Part shown: in pieces, positions 52,701-62,685 of the stretch | Position numbering within the stretch: position 1 is the stretch's first letter | Layout of the letters: every line of letters starts with the position of its first letter | Origin: Alteromonadaceae bacterium Bs31 | GTDB taxonomy: Bacteria; Pseudomonadota; Gammaproteobacteria; Pseudomonadales; Cellvibrionaceae | Assembly: GCA_900177435.1 (NCBI GenBank) | Contig: FXAI01000014.1 | Coordinates: 57,471 to 121,470, forward strand | Length of the DNA: 64,000 nucleotides | Direction of reading: 5' to 3' | The notes under the pieces: generated by a model | The model's input: the letters and a program-made list of their open reading frames with translations, nothing else | The model's database searches: none | What the model was told of the DNA's origin: nothing | Made by a program: the position numbers and the translations under genes

Positions 52701-53225
52701 TGGGCAGGCTTCAGAAATCATCGACCACTGAATCGTTACGTTTTCACCGTGGTAAATAGACATCACTTCGTCACGGCTCCAGCTGGCGGTAACGTGGTCG
52801 ATCATAACGTTGTTCTGGTAACGCTTGCCGAAAGCGTCTTCGTCACCATCTCCGTCAAAGCGCACGCGGAGATAGCGAACGATGACGTTGCTTCCATGTG
52901 TCATCTGGCCATGGATGGTAATACCATCACCTGGCGCGGTTTGACCGGCAATGGTGGTGTTGTTAGGAACATTAAAACGACCTTTGATGGTTCCCGATAC
53001 CGCGAAAACAACGGTTCTTCCGCCTTTGGACAGCGCATCCCCCAGGCTGCCAGACCCGGAAGAATTTAGATTGGTGACGATATAGACATCACCACCACGG
53101 CCACCGGTTGTGTTTTTTCCGTAGCCCTCCGCTCCTGGAAACGCAACAAGCTCGGCCATCGAACTTGCCGCTGACAGCGATAAGGCTGCCGCTACTGAAA
53201 AACTCAAAAGAGTTCGTTTAAACAT
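49749..53225 (-). CDS. Bifunctional secreted pectate lyase (PL1) - CBM - CBM - pectin methylesterase (CE8)
   Basis: A 1158-residue exported enzyme, signal peptide cleaved after about Ala24. Residues about 25-380 are a PL1 parallel beta-helix pectate lyase (AFPGAEGYGK, catalytic Arg region NRTPR at 206-209). A calcium-binding DSDSDGMPDDWE segment follows near 390. Ser-rich linkers (about 437-498 and 637-688) flank two CBM6/35-like domains (about 500-632 and 692-826), each with GFTGxGFANTENA. A Pro/Thr linker leads to a CE8 pectin methylesterase (about 867-1158): Asp993 (QDTL), nucleophile Asp1014 (VDYIFG), Arg1073 (ARSWG). The esterase would unmask homogalacturonan for the lyase in one molecule. 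Confidence 0.95.
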   Translation of the reverse strand: MFKRTLLSFSVAAALSLSAASSMAELVAFPGAEGYGKNTTGGRGGDVYIVTNLNSSGSGSLGDALSKGGRTVVFAVSGTIKGRFNVPNNTTIAGQTAPGDGITIHGQMTHGSNVIVRYLRVRFDGDGDEDAFGKRYQNNVMIDHVTASWSRDEVMSIYHGENVTIQWSMISEACPNEGTDSHRFGAIWGNNYGTYHHNLIAHNENRTPRWASGGGHNDFRNNVTYNWGYGGSYGAERQQVGNDNFIGTWTNVIANYYKPGPGTESEERIVAPSSRGSGDEGNWYVSDNYVVGSPTVTEDNWKGVQGSKYIKMSAPWDAMPINQETAEQAYESVLADVGASLPRRDDIDNRIVSDVRNGTATLGQNGYLACPEDTILPELYSAPAPIDSDSDGMPDDWELANGLNPNNASDRNNTDSIGYTMLENYINSLDSFPDSDSPSSSSSSSSSSSSSSSSSSSSSSSNSSSSSSTGSTSSSSSSSSSSSSSSSSSNSSSSSSGGGASLIIQEDDASFVSVDGSVDSNNPGFTGSGFANTENASGNGIEWLVSVPETSNYTFTIRYANGSSTNRTAKIDVDGDTVIENWDYDTTESWSNWGTTSIAVPLSSGSHLIRMEATNSSGLANIDYLAVEGAEGSGNSSSSSSSSSSSSSSSSSSSSSSSSSSSSSSSSSSSSSSSSSSSSSSSSSSSSSSGSPISDELVLQEDATGFCDVDGTVDSNNAGFTGNGFANTENANGRTISWLVDAVYESTYGIEFRYASGSSNSRTATVYVNGNAQDTIDFSTTGSWTSWTIDMADVNLRSGLNDIVLQADTNEGLPNIDSLTIQGADITAADCDSIQPTPTPAPEATPTPVPDVTPTPTLSATPDCNSITDQEIIQVAADGSGQFSTLKSAMESLSTSNSNPVQIRVKPGIYDEKITFDRPNVTVCGEPGQAAQTIITHKENGTSTGFTIKITSDDVSFENMTVRNTETDGQAPALMITGDRIQFRNSQVLGYQDTLYARDGTSYFRDTLIEGRVDYIFGHGTSVYENCEIRTVESGSAMAAPATPASREWGLVFLGGKLTATSNIKDGSQWLARSWGAEGFTAFIGVELGAHIKGEGWGTMSQTEGKLDQARFYEYNSTGPGANPGARASEVAPQLTNAEAAEYTIENIFGSWTPSFSL
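51160..51321. repeat. Nine tandem 18-bp repeats encoding a poly-serine linker
   Basis: Nine contiguous copies of an 18-base unit, CTAGAACTGGAAGARCTR on the plus strand, cover exactly 162 bases inside the pectinase gene. On the coding strand each copy reads six serines. Copies differ only at two third-position-like sites. The unit length is a multiple of three, so gain or loss of copies would keep the frame and change linker length. Confidence 0.93.
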
Positions 53226-55146
53226 GTATTTATCCTCTTGACATTAGTGCGGCGAAAGAATTTTTACCGACAGTACGTGCCTTAAAGCTGCAACACACTT
53301 CTATTTTTTTCACCAGTTTTTGAAAATTAAATTAAGATTTGCTGTAGCTAATTGGTTCGAGCTGGATGCACAAACACAACGCAAAAGTTCAGGAGATAAC
53401 GACAGGTAGCAACACAGAAAAACACTTAATCGGAAACAACCTGCTCATACCGACGCGCTTTTAAATGAACCACAGAAAACCGTATAAAAGAAGCTAATGC
53501 TCCTTGCTAAAAAGAGAACCTACTTGGAAAACTACCGACCAAAAAGCTATATTTAAGGGTAAGACCAGTATTGAATCTGGTTGAACATTCCGCAGGATCG
53601 GTAAGTTATTTGGTGTTTTATTATTAAAGCTACTTTCCTATTCGACAGTGTATTGGACAGTGTATTGATAGGCTCATATCTGGTTTGTAACCCGTTGTGC
53701 CGCTGGTCGCATCGTAGCCCAATGCTTTACACTATTACAACTGCGAATATTTTTTTGTTTGCACTCCAAATAAATTAAGGTTTTATGCTGTGTCGCGAGA
53801 TATGTGTACAGGCTCTCGGTGGCTCTGTGATAAGGTCGTCAGTTTTCGCGTCACACCTAAAAATATGTAAGCGTAAAAATAAATTTTAGCCATGTTTTAT
53901 TTAAAAGTTTCCATATAACACGCAAAAGGTATGTAGCTGAGGGTACTTGCGGTTATAAATTTATTTTTTGTTTTTAGCTGCTCGTCACAGATGAAACATG
54001 AACAAATGCCAAATATTTTTCAAGAGTACTTTGTTGGTTTTAAAAAATACACCTGGGGTTGGATATTATTTGAGTCAGAAAATGGTTTGCAGGGAGCAGC
54101 TTGTGCTTTGGGGATGCATTATTGAGTGAGGTCGACGCTGGAAACACCGTACGAGGATTTACACATGGGGCCGAGTGTTTAACGTCCACTTTCGGTCGCG
54201 AGAAGAAGTTAATAAAAGCTGTCGACCCAAGTAATACCTCGTGGCACCTTTCGCCCACTTAGTCGCCTATATAATTGTTGCTCTCAAATGAGCAGGTAAG
54301 GGCAAGCCTAGAGTTTTTCGGCTAGACTGATCGCTGCATTCGCTTGCATAACTGCTGTGCTATTACCTCTCACTTGCCAAATATTTTATATTGACTAAAT
54401 GTGTACAAGAAAACATGTTCGCCGAACCCTGGCAATTTGAACAAACTATCAGGTGAGCTTCTTCAGTCGACACAGAACACAAAAAAAGAGGGCTGCCCGG
54501 TAAAAATAATTTTTTTTTAGGTGACCTAAACACCATGGGCATGAACCTGACTTACAGTAAAAAGGATATTACTGCTGAAGAGGAAATTGCGCGCTAAAGC
54601 AAACGGCTTGGCCATAGTCGCGTGAACATGAACTTTTTAGATAAAACGGCAGAAACCACCTATTGGCCCGGTGCAAGCTCCAGCCTACTCTGTTGCAGTC
54701 AAAATTTCGCTATCAAGTGATACGGCACCCCGACGTGCGAAGCGTGGTTTGGTTGTTCCGAATAAGCGAAAGCTTGCCCCGCGAGCGTAGCGAGTGCTTT
54801 GGGTACAAACACCGCTACCGCGCTCAGTATCGGGGCGCCGAACCGCTACCCTATAGGCAACGCAGAGAGCGGGATTTTGACAGCAACCCGAATTCCTACA
54901 TGGATGTAGCTTATTAGAGCAACGCATAGCCACAAGGGTGTGGTGTATTAGGGCAATGCAGGAGTAATTGCCGAGGAGCAGTTGCCGAGGGCTGGGCCTG
55001 TATTTCCATGCTGATGCGTTATTTCTCGCTCGTTTAGCACCACTAGACAACGCCTCAAAAGGTCCGGGCGGCGATCCGCGTTCAGCCTAAAAATACAGGC
55101 TCCAGCAGAGCAGATTAAATTAGTGTTAACAGGCCCTAGGTAATAA
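53226..55146. other. 1.9-kb gene-poor region
   Basis: No convincing gene. A short frame at 54535-54597 (MGMNLTYSKKDITAEEEIAR) looks like a coding fragment, and 54735-54900 is GC- and Arg-codon-rich, unlike its surroundings, so it may be a decayed gene or element. The right end holds the promoter of the small membrane gene and the left end that of the pectinase. No tRNA, insertion-sequence end or CRISPR was found. Confidence 0.45.
53644..53667. repeat. Tandem 12-bp direct repeat
   Basis: GACAGTGTATTG occurs twice, back to back, without mismatch, in the gene-poor region. Its role is unknown. Confidence 0.9.
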
Positions 55147-55467
55147 ATGACATTTAATGAAACCCTTGTGTATTTATTGCTACATACACTTTTATACAAC
55201 TTGCTAGATATTCTGATATTGCGGTGGAAAGCCATGGGAGCTGATGGGTCGATCAGTTGCAGAGCAGAGTTGGCGTATTTACTTGTTGTTTCGGTATCAG
55301 TACTTGGCTTCTGCCTGGTTTCAATTGCTTATGCTTATAGTGGGTTTTCTGAGGAGTACTCAGCGAGCATGGTGATTGTTGCTCTCTCATTTTTCCTGTT
55401 TTGCTCGGTGGTATTGTTTCACAGGCTTTTCTTGGCTGTGTCTGCATTTATAGAGGGAGGGGAATAA
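55147..55467 (+). CDS. Small three-helix membrane protein
   Basis: A 106-residue protein with about three hydrophobic segments (VYLLLHTLLYNLLDILIL, AYLLVVSVSVLGFCLVSIAYA, VIVALSFFLFCSVVLFHRLFLAV). AGG lies a few bases before the ATG. No recognised family. It stands alone between the gene-poor region and ybiT. Confidence 0.5.
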   Translation: MTFNETLVYLLLHTLLYNLLDILILRWKAMGADGSISCRAELAYLLVVSVSVLGFCLVSIAYAYSGFSEEYSASMVIVALSFFLFCSVVLFHRLFLAVSAFIEGGE

Positions 55468-55672
55468 TAAGGTCGAATGTGGTGCAGCCGATAAAGTGAA
55501 ATGCCAATAGTGGCACTTAGCAGTGCTAGCCTCTCGTTGAACAAAATGGCTGTACATAATTCACACAAAAGCTCGACATTTCGCATCCAAGTCTCTATAG
55601 TGCGCGGCCCTCGTGCCTATCGATAACACAGGCTTTTCATTTCGCTCCCCCTTTTGTATTTGGACGCTTTCC

Positions 55673-57280
55673 TTGATTACTACCGCAAACATCACCATCC
55701 AGTTCGGCGCTGAGCCGCTGTTCGAAAATATTTCCGTCAAGTTCGATGCCGGAAAACGCTACGGCCTCATTGGCGCCAATGGCTGTGGCAAGTCCACATT
55801 CATGAAGATTCTCAGTGGTGAGCTGGCTCCCACCTCGGGCAGCGTATCGTTTGAGCCGGGCGCGAAGGTAGGCACACTCAGCCAGGATCAGTTCGCCTTC
55901 GAGCAATACAGCGTGATCGATGCCGTGATTCAGGGCGATGTCGAGTTGTGGCGAGTAAAACAAGAGCGGGAGCGCATATACGGCCTCGCTGAGATGAGCG
56001 AAGAAGAGGGCATGCTTGTTGCCAATCTGGAAACCGAATTTGCAGAAATGGACGGTTACAGTGCAGAGAGCCGTGCGGGCGACATACTTCTGGAGGCGGG
56101 TATTGCGGAAGAATTCCACTTTGGCCCCATGTCGGAGGTAGCACCTGGTTACAAAGTCCGTGTGTTGTTGGCACAGGCGTTGTTCTCCAACCCCGATATT
56201 TTGCTCCTGGATGAGCCTACCAACAACCTGGATATCCATACCATTAGCTGGCTGGGCTCTGTGCTTAATGAGCGCAAATGCACCATGATTATTATTTCGC
56301 ATGACCGCCACTTTTTAAACTCCGTGTGCACCCACATGGCAGATATCGACTACGGCGATTTGCGTATTTACCCCGGCAATTACGAAGCCTTTATTCAGGC
56401 CTCCACCTTAATACAGGAACAGTTGCACACAGAGAACGCCAAGAAATCCGCCGAGATGGAAGAGCTGCAGTCATTCGTCAATCGTTTTTCTGCCAATGCA
56501 TCAAAAGCCAAACAGGCCAGCTCGCGGGCCAAGCGTTTAGAAAAAATTGAATTAAACGAAATAAAGTCTTCCAGCCGACAAAAGCCTTACATCAGTTACC
56601 AGCAATGCAAAAAGTTGCATCGCCAGGCCTTGGTCTTGGAAGACTTGTCTCACGGCTACGACGAGCCACTGTTTGCACAGGGTAATATAATTTTAGAGGC
56701 CGGTGCACGCCTTGCAGTGATTGGTGAAAACGGTGCGGGAAAATCGACTTTTTTACGCTGCCTTATTGGCGAGATTCAAGCGAATAAGGGCACCGTAAAA
56801 TGGGCAGAAAATGCCACCATCGGCTATTGCCCCCAAGACAGTACTGCCGATTTCGATTGTGATTTAACGCTGTTTGAATGGATGAGCCAATGGCGCCTGC
56901 CAAAACATGATGACCTGGCGGTGCGCGGTATGCTTGGGCGCCTATTGTTTACCGCCGACGATGCCAACAAAAAAGTACGTGTATGCTCCGGGGGCGAAAA
57001 AAACCGGCTGCTCTTTGGCAAGTTGATGATGATGGATACCAATGTACTGGTAATGGATGAGCCTACCAACCATTTGGATATGGAAGCAATTGAAGCCTTA
57101 AACGCCGCATTAAAAAAATACGACGGAACCATTATTTTTGTAAGCCACGACAGAGAGTTTGTCTCTTCCCTGGCCACCCGTGTTATTGAGATAGAAGACC
57201 AGCTTGTACTGGATTACCAAGGCACCTATAACGAGTATCTCTCACATAAGAATAAAGAAAAGGCCCAGGCAGCGGCATAA
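55673..57280 (+). CDS. ybiT: ABC-F ribosome-associated ATPase YbiT
   Basis: A 535-residue cytosolic ABC-F protein with two nucleotide-binding domains and no membrane part. Walker A is GANGCGKST and GENGAGKST; Walker B is [11 protein letters not shown] and [16 protein letters not shown] is the signature of the second half, with the ABC-F linker between. It matches E. coli YbiT closely along its length. ABC-F proteins act on stalled or special ribosomes. The TTG at 55673 is preferred over upstream GTG because it matches the conserved N-terminus; no clear Shine-Dalgarno is seen. A terminator follows. Confidence 0.95.
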   Translation: MITTANITIQFGAEPLFENISVKFDAGKRYGLIGANGCGKSTFMKILSGELAPTSGSVSFEPGAKVGTLSQDQFAFEQYSVIDAVIQGDVELWRVKQERERIYGLAEMSEEEGMLVANLETEFAEMDGYSAESRAGDILLEAGIAEEFHFGPMSEVAPGYKVRVLLAQALFSNPDILLLDEPTNNLDIHTISWLGSVLNERKCTMIIISHDRHFLNSVCTHMADIDYGDLRIYPGNYEAFIQASTLIQEQLHTENAKKSAEMEELQSFVNRFSANASKAKQASSRAKRLEKIELNEIKSSSRQKPYISYQQCKKLHRQALVLEDLSHGYDEPLFAQGNIILEAGARLAVIGENGAGKSTFLRCLIGEIQANKGTVKWAENATIGYCPQDSTADFDCDLTLFEWMSQWRLPKHDDLAVRGMLGRLLFTADDANKKVRVCSGGEKNRLLFGKLMMMDTNVLVMDEPTNHLDMEAIEALNAALKKYDGTIIFVSHDREFVSSLATRVIEIEDQLVLDYQGTYNEYLSHKNKEKAQAAA

Positions 57281-57325
57281 TGCAATAACCCCATGAGAGC
57301 CGCCTGGCTTTCAATCGTATACCCA

Positions 57326-57354
57326 CGCCGCTGCCCACTGGTCAGCGGCGTTTT
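57326..57354 (+). terminator. Rho-independent terminator of ybiT
   Basis: CGCCGCTG (57326-57333) pairs with CAGCGGCG (57343-57350) with a nine-base loop, followed by TTTT. It lies 45 bases after the ybiT stop. Confidence 0.85.
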
Positions 57355-58097
57355 GCTACAAAGGGGGCAAGCACTTCTCCCCGGTAAGACAGGCCTTGTT
57401 CACGTAAGCAGCACTTACTCGCGGGCCTATTTATAAAAAACTATTGTACGGGCCGGTTTTCCAAGCGTTGGTTTTCGGGCTTAACACTGTTGCCCGCAAA
57501 CGTGCGCAGAGCCCATTTTTATTTCCTGTGCTGCTTATTAGTGCAGGTGTTAAGTAAGTGAAGCAGTGATTGCCGTCTAATGCCAATCGTTTTATGCGAA
57601 CAACTTTAGTGCTAGCCCTACCTCGTATTCTTCGCTAAATACCTAACTTAGCCATTAAAGAGCATATGCCACCTTTGGTTTAATTAAAGCCATTACGCTT
57701 GGCTGTGCCGCCTCTCCATTGCTTGCCTGCTATTTTGTAAATAAACGTAAACCACCTTTATTTATTTTGTTATTTATGCGTTTTGATAAAAACAGGGGAG
57801 GGTTGTTGAGACAAAAATCACAATTGAAAGAAGCGCTGCTTTTATTTCTTAAAACTCCACTTCTTGCGCTATTAAAAAAAATTCCTAAGCCGTTAAATAG
57901 ATGCTTCAACAGTAGCTGAACCCTGCTTGCTGTTGTTTAAAGAGCCAGTACACATTTTTTGCGAAAGTACCCTATTTAAGACTGTTAACCCTTGTTGGTA
58001 CTTTCTTCTTAAAAGCGCTGTTTACCTGTTAAGCAGACGTAAAACGTGTCGCGTTCAAAAATTTAAACAAATAATTTCCATGCACTGGGACATATTT
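57355..58097. other. Upstream region of the GH5 gene
   Basis: About 740 bases. The GH5 frame is open well before its preferred ATG (back to 57927), but those residues look non-coding. A short frame at 57719-57919 (66 codons) lacks a ribosome site. The GH5 promoter must be here; no operator was recognised. Confidence 0.4.
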
Positions 58098-60887
58098 ATG
58101 CAGTATTTATATTTTAGAACAAGAACTCCAAAACGATTTAATTACCTCGCCATTGCACTACTTAGCATCACATTGTCTGCCTGCGGTGGCGGTTCGTCAG
58201 GTGGTGGCTCCGACGATGTTTTTGCTGGCGGTGTTTCTTCCAGTTCAAGCTCATCAAGCAGCAGCTCGGGTTCGCCAAGTGGCGGAGAGCAGCCTGCAAG
58301 CTCCTCCAGTAGTTCAAGCACCAGTTCATCGGGTAGTATTGGCTCGGGTTCAAGCAGTAGTTCATCCTCTGGCGGCTTCGGTAACAATACTGGCTCCAGT
58401 TCCAGTTCCAGTAGTACAGGTGGAATTGCACCGGGGAGTAGTTCCAGTGGCTCAACAACTACATCTTCGAGCAGCTCTAGCAGCTCAACAAGCTCTTCGG
58501 GTGGTTCTAGCTCGTCAACAAGTTCAACGTCAAGCAGTTCTTCTTCCGGCGCTTCGTCAAGTTCCTCCAGCAGCTCCTCAAACTCCTCATCGGGTGCCTC
58601 CACCAGTTCGTCTTCAGGTAGCTCGTCCAGCTCCGGCGGTGCTTCGAATTCATCCAGCTCTGGTAGTTCTTCGAGTTCCTCCAGCAGTTCATCGTCCAGC
58701 TCTTCTGGCAGTGGCAGCGAACCGGATTTTGGTAGCGAACCTGATATCGACGAAGCAGACCTGCAACAAGGTGAACAAAGCTCTGGTTACGTGATCTACG
58801 AACCGTTGGAGGAGGGGGAAACCCTGGAGGACACCACACCGCCGGTACTCGTTTCCGGTGATGGTGTTGAGTACGTATTACCTTATATCCAGGTGTTTGA
58901 TTACGGTACGCCCAGTTCAGTGGTTTTGGAAGATTTTGCCGATAACGACCACCAGAATAATCTCGGTGGCGCTGTTGCCACCTATAAAGGGGAAAATTAC
59001 ACAGAGGGTGGCGGCTACTGGTACACCTTTATCGACAAGCTTGGTTCAAGCATCGAGAACTGCACGTCCCCAACGCTGGCTATAAACGCCTACAATGTTG
59101 CCGAGGCCATCCACAACAATGAAATATGCCTCGATATTAATATCGCCAACGATGCCAGTGGCTATGGGGGCTTCGGTTCTAATATTCTTTTTGAAGAAGC
59201 CGCTATCGACCTGAGTGATCTAACACAGGTTAAAATTACCGCCTATGGCAGCGGTAGCCCAGTGGGTGTAATGTTTGAAACTACGGACATAGACCGCACA
59301 GTGCAAGATGGTTGGGGCAACTATGCAGCAAGCACCCCAATCACTCTAAGTGCTAGCCCGCAAGTATTTACCTACAATGTTTCCGACTTTGTTGGAGAGG
59401 AATACTCAGCAATTAAAGGTGATCCGCTTGAGCCCCACTTACATCTTGCCTCTAAGTTTTTCTTTCAACTTAAAGACGGTGCAACAGCAAAAATTCATAT
59501 TACAAACATTGAATTTATCTTTGAGCCCGACGCACAAGATCCAGACACCCTGCGCGTAGCGAAATTCGATTGGAAAAACGATGACTACGACCCCAGCTTC
59601 GTTTTTGATTTATCCAAAGTGGGCGTGCCTGCAGAAATAGACCAAAGTGAACCGTACATGGATTGGAGCACGGCCATTCTTACGCCCGCGCCAACGGTAA
59701 TGGAAGCGGACGATACCAACATACCCGCAGACACCGGTATTAATAACTGGCTCAGCGTAGACGGAACCAAACTCCGCGACAGCCATGGCCGCCTGGTGCG
59801 TTTAACCGGCGTAAACTGGTTTGGTTTTGAAACTAAAAACGCCATACCCTTCGGGTTGTGGGCACGGGATTACAAAGACATGCTGCAACAAATAGCAGAC
59901 ACTGGTTTTAATACCGTGCGTATTCCTTTTTCGGATTACATTATTGATCAATCGAAAGCGGATAACGCGGCGTATCATTTAGGTGAACTGGATATCACCA
60001 TTAACGCTTCACTCAATAGTGATTTAAACTCAAGCATGACTCCGCTGGACCTGCTCGACAAGATAATCGAGCACGCCAGAGACATTGGTTTAAAAATCGT
60101 GCTAGACAACCACTCTCGCGGCCCGGATAAATACCTGGTAGAAGGCCATTGGGTAACAGAGGAATACCCGGAAGAGAAATGGATTGCCAACTGGGTATGG
60201 CTGGCAAAGCGTTATAAAGATAACGATGCCGTAGTGGCGCTGGATTTAAATAATGAACCGCATTTTGAAGCAGGGTGGGATAGCGATAAGGCCAGTAATA
60301 ATTGGAACGAAGCCGCCGAACGCTGTGCTGCGGCCATTCAAGACCCGGCAAAAGGTAATAACCCCAATGCGCTGATCATTATTGAAGGTGTGGAAGGCCT
60401 TAATGAAAACTCACCTGCAGTGGACAAATATTGGTGGGGTGGCAATATGAAAGGGGTACTAACGGCACCCATAGAAATACCGGTACAAGATAAGTTGGTT
60501 TACTCACCCCATGAGTACGGCCCGGAAGTGTATCTACAGCCCTGGTTCCGGGATTACCGCTTCCCCAATAATCTTCCTTATATTTGGGAAGACCGCTTTG
60601 GCTTTATTTACCACTTAGATATGGGGCACCTTTTCGTGGGAGAGTTCGGCATTAAAAACCCATCACCACAGGGCGGTATCAGTGCTGCTGAGAAATGGTT
60701 TGATGAGTTTGTGCAGTACATGGCGGATCACCGCGAAGGCTACTCCTGGACCTACTGGGCCTGGAACCCCAATTCGGGCGATACTGGCGGAATCCTCACC
60801 AATAACTGGGAAGACGTTCACCAATGGAAGCTGGATAAACTGAGCGATCTGCAAGCACCAATGATAGGTAATCGCAACGGCAAATAA
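58098..60887 (+). CDS. Lipoprotein GH5 endoglucanase with poly-serine linker
   Basis: A 929-residue lipoprotein. The ATG at 58098 has GGGA seven bases upstream; another in-frame ATG lies at 58080. The lipobox is LSAC with a Gly-rich follow-on. A roughly 170-residue Ser-rich low-complexity segment (about 42-210) leads to a beta-sandwich domain (about 225-500, GYWYTFIDKLG, VKITAYGSGSPVGVMFETTD) that resembles a CBM11-like binding domain. The C-terminal part is a GH5 (beta/alpha)8 barrel: LTGVNWFGFET, VRIPFSD, acid/base Glu720 (LNNEPH), nucleophile Glu849 (VGEFG) and SWTYWAWNPNSGDTGG. Likely a cell-surface cellulase. A terminator follows. Confidence 0.93.
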   Translation: MQYLYFRTRTPKRFNYLAIALLSITLSACGGGSSGGGSDDVFAGGVSSSSSSSSSSSGSPSGGEQPASSSSSSSTSSSGSIGSGSSSSSSSGGFGNNTGSSSSSSSTGGIAPGSSSSGSTTTSSSSSSSSTSSSGGSSSSTSSTSSSSSSGASSSSSSSSSNSSSGASTSSSSGSSSSSGGASNSSSSGSSSSSSSSSSSSSSGSGSEPDFGSEPDIDEADLQQGEQSSGYVIYEPLEEGETLEDTTPPVLVSGDGVEYVLPYIQVFDYGTPSSVVLEDFADNDHQNNLGGAVATYKGENYTEGGGYWYTFIDKLGSSIENCTSPTLAINAYNVAEAIHNNEICLDINIANDASGYGGFGSNILFEEAAIDLSDLTQVKITAYGSGSPVGVMFETTDIDRTVQDGWGNYAASTPITLSASPQVFTYNVSDFVGEEYSAIKGDPLEPHLHLASKFFFQLKDGATAKIHITNIEFIFEPDAQDPDTLRVAKFDWKNDDYDPSFVFDLSKVGVPAEIDQSEPYMDWSTAILTPAPTVMEADDTNIPADTGINNWLSVDGTKLRDSHGRLVRLTGVNWFGFETKNAIPFGLWARDYKDMLQQIADTGFNTVRIPFSDYIIDQSKADNAAYHLGELDITINASLNSDLNSSMTPLDLLDKIIEHARDIGLKIVLDNHSRGPDKYLVEGHWVTEEYPEEKWIANWVWLAKRYKDNDAVVALDLNNEPHFEAGWDSDKASNNWNEAAERCAAAIQDPAKGNNPNALIIIEGVEGLNENSPAVDKYWWGGNMKGVLTAPIEIPVQDKLVYSPHEYGPEVYLQPWFRDYRFPNNLPYIWEDRFGFIYHLDMGHLFVGEFGIKNPSPQGGISAAEKWFDEFVQYMADHREGYSWTYWAWNPNSGDTGGILTNNWEDVHQWKLDKLSDLQAPMIGNRNGK

Positions 60888-60936
60888 CCTCGAAGGTGGA
60901 GTAGGGCGTGTATCAACGCGCTTACACTAAATTTAA

Positions 60937-60970
60937 GGGGTATTCGATATGCGTCGAATACCCCTTTTCT
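60937..60970 (+). terminator. Rho-independent terminator of the GH5 gene
   Basis: GGGGTATTCGA (60937-60947) pairs with TCGAATACCCC (60954-60964) in an 11-bp stem, followed by TTTTCTTTT. It lies about 50 bases after the stop. Confidence 0.92.
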
Positions 60971-61047
60971 TTTGTTTATTACACACTGCACTATCGTTAA
61001 AAATTATTTAAGGTGGGGCTGTTATTTTCAGCGTAGCAAAACTTACC

Positions 61048-62685
61048 TCACACAATAAAGCGTTTAGCGGTTTCACGCATTTGAACTCCAGAGCTTTTTA
61101 AGGCGTCGCTTAATGACTGTACCTGATCCGAGTTTTCTCGGTTCTCTTCACTTAGCCTGGCGATATTGTTCACATTAACATTAATTTCTTCTGCAACATG
61201 ACTCTGTTCTTCCGAAGCCACCGCTATTTGTGCGTTCATATCGTCAATAGACGAAATTGCATTGGAAACCAGATCCATCGCGCTCTCAGCGCTGTGCGCT
61301 GTTTCCACTGTACTGCGTGTTTTATCCAGGCTGTTATTCATGGCACTAACGGCCGTGGTGGCACCGTCCTGCAGGCGGGTAATCATCTCGTTAATTTCCT
61401 GCGTGGACTGCTGCGTTTTTTGAGCTAGCGCGCGTACTTCATCCGCTACTACGGCAAAACCTCTGCCTTGCTCTCCGGCTCTAGCCGCCTCGATGGCAGC
61501 GTTCAGGGCTAATAGATTAGTTTGCTCTGCGATGCCCTGAATAACGGTTAACACATTACCAATATTTTCCGTTTCGGATTTTAGTCGATCAATAACCTGA
61601 GTGGTGGTATCTAAATCACTGGCCAATTCATCAACCACTGTTAAAGCATTGGCCACGATACTTCGGCTTTTATGTGACTCAATTTTTGCTTGTGCAGCAT
61701 TGGAAGAGGCGAACTCCGCGTTTTGGGCAATTTCATGGGCTGCGGCAGACATCTCGTTCATTGCCGTTGCCACCTGCTCAGTTTCGGACTGTTGGCCAAG
61801 CATATTCCTGGCAGAATTGGTGGTGGCCTGGTTGAGCGTGTCTGTGGAATTAACAAGCACGTTAATTGAATCTCCAACGTCCACAACAAGCGTACGTATC
61901 TTTGCCACAAAGCCGTTGAACTGCACAGCCAAGGCCGAGATCTCATCTTTACCCTCGGTACTAAGCTGCACGGTAAGGTCGCCATCCCCTTCAGAAATCT
62001 CTCGCATACGGGCAACGGTCATGGTAATTGGATTGCTGATACTCTTAGCGATAACCAGCAGCAGAACCAATAGCACTAACATAACGGCGCAACCCGCCAT
62101 GCTCAGTTTAAGCGCCAGATTAAATAGATCATCTTCAACATCATCCATGTACATCCCAGAACCAAAAACCCAGGCCCAGGGCTCATAGGCCTGTACAAAG
62201 CTGATTTTACGCTCCAATGAAGCTGTTCCAGGTTTGCTCCACCGGTACTGCATGAAGCCTTTTCCCTCATTACGGGCAATGGACACCGCATTGCGTATTA
62301 AATAGGTGCCATCGGGGTCGGCAAGATTGTAGGCACTCGTGCCGTTGAGTTCCGGCTTTACAGGGTGCATAACAAAGTTATGCTCTAAATCGTTTACCCA
62401 AATATACTCACTGCCGTTGTAACGCATATGCTCAATGGCACCGAGTGCTTCGAGTTGTGCCTGCTCTTCACTCATTCGATTCGCCAATGCTTCTTCGTGA
62501 AAATGCTTACTAACATTCACCGCCGAGGAGACAAAATCCTGAAGTTTGCCGCGCTTTTCTATTAGCAGGTTAGTGCGACTAGTGGAGTACGCTATAACAA
62601 CCAGCGTGATGATACCGATGACTACAAACAATAAGACGGCAAACAAACGCCCCTTAATGGATAGTCTTCGAAGTGTGTTGACCAT
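61048..62685 (-). CDS. Methyl-accepting chemotaxis protein with single Cache domain
   Basis: A 545-residue chemoreceptor. Two membrane segments bracket a periplasmic sCache_2-type domain ([15 protein letters not shown], then [11 protein letters not shown], then [13 protein letters not shown]). HAMP follows, then the long signalling hairpin with conserved tip [36 protein letters not shown]. The C-terminus is ETAKRFIV, with no CheR/CheB-docking pentapeptide. It is transcribed alone. The ligand is unknown; sCache_2 receptors often sense organic acids or other small molecules. It feeds a CheA-type pathway. Confidence 0.95.
   Translation of the reverse strand: MVNTLRRLSIKGRLFAVLLFVVIGIITLVVIAYSTSRTNLLIEKRGKLQDFVSSAVNVSKHFHEEALANRMSEEQAQLEALGAIEHMRYNGSEYIWVNDLEHNFVMHPVKPELNGTSAYNLADPDGTYLIRNAVSIARNEGKGFMQYRWSKPGTASLERKISFVQAYEPWAWVFGSGMYMDDVEDDLFNLALKLSMAGCAVMLVLLVLLLVIAKSISNPITMTVARMREISEGDGDLTVQLSTEGKDEISALAVQFNGFVAKIRTLVVDVGDSINVLVNSTDTLNQATTNSARNMLGQQSETEQVATAMNEMSAAAHEIAQNAEFASSNAAQAKIESHKSRSIVANALTVVDELASDLDTTTQVIDRLKSETENIGNVLTVIQGIAEQTNLLALNAAIEAARAGEQGRGFAVVADEVRALAQKTQQSTQEINEMITRLQDGATTAVSAMNNSLDKTRSTVETAHSAESAMDLVSNAISSIDDMNAQIAVASEEQSHVAEEINVNVNNIARLSEENRENSDQVQSLSDALKSSGVQMRETAKRFIV

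Noticed and set aside
54040..54258. Minus-strand 72-codon frame in the gene-poor region
   Set aside because: No ribosome site, no family, and composition like its non-coding surroundings.
57927..58097. Longer N-terminus of the GH5 protein
   Set aside because: The residues before the preferred ATG lack coding character and would bury the lipoprotein signal; a start at 58098 gives a proper lipobox.
58142..58603. Minus-strand Glu/Leu-rich frame across the GH5 linker
   Set aside because: Antisense of the Ser-rich linker; no ribosome site and no family.
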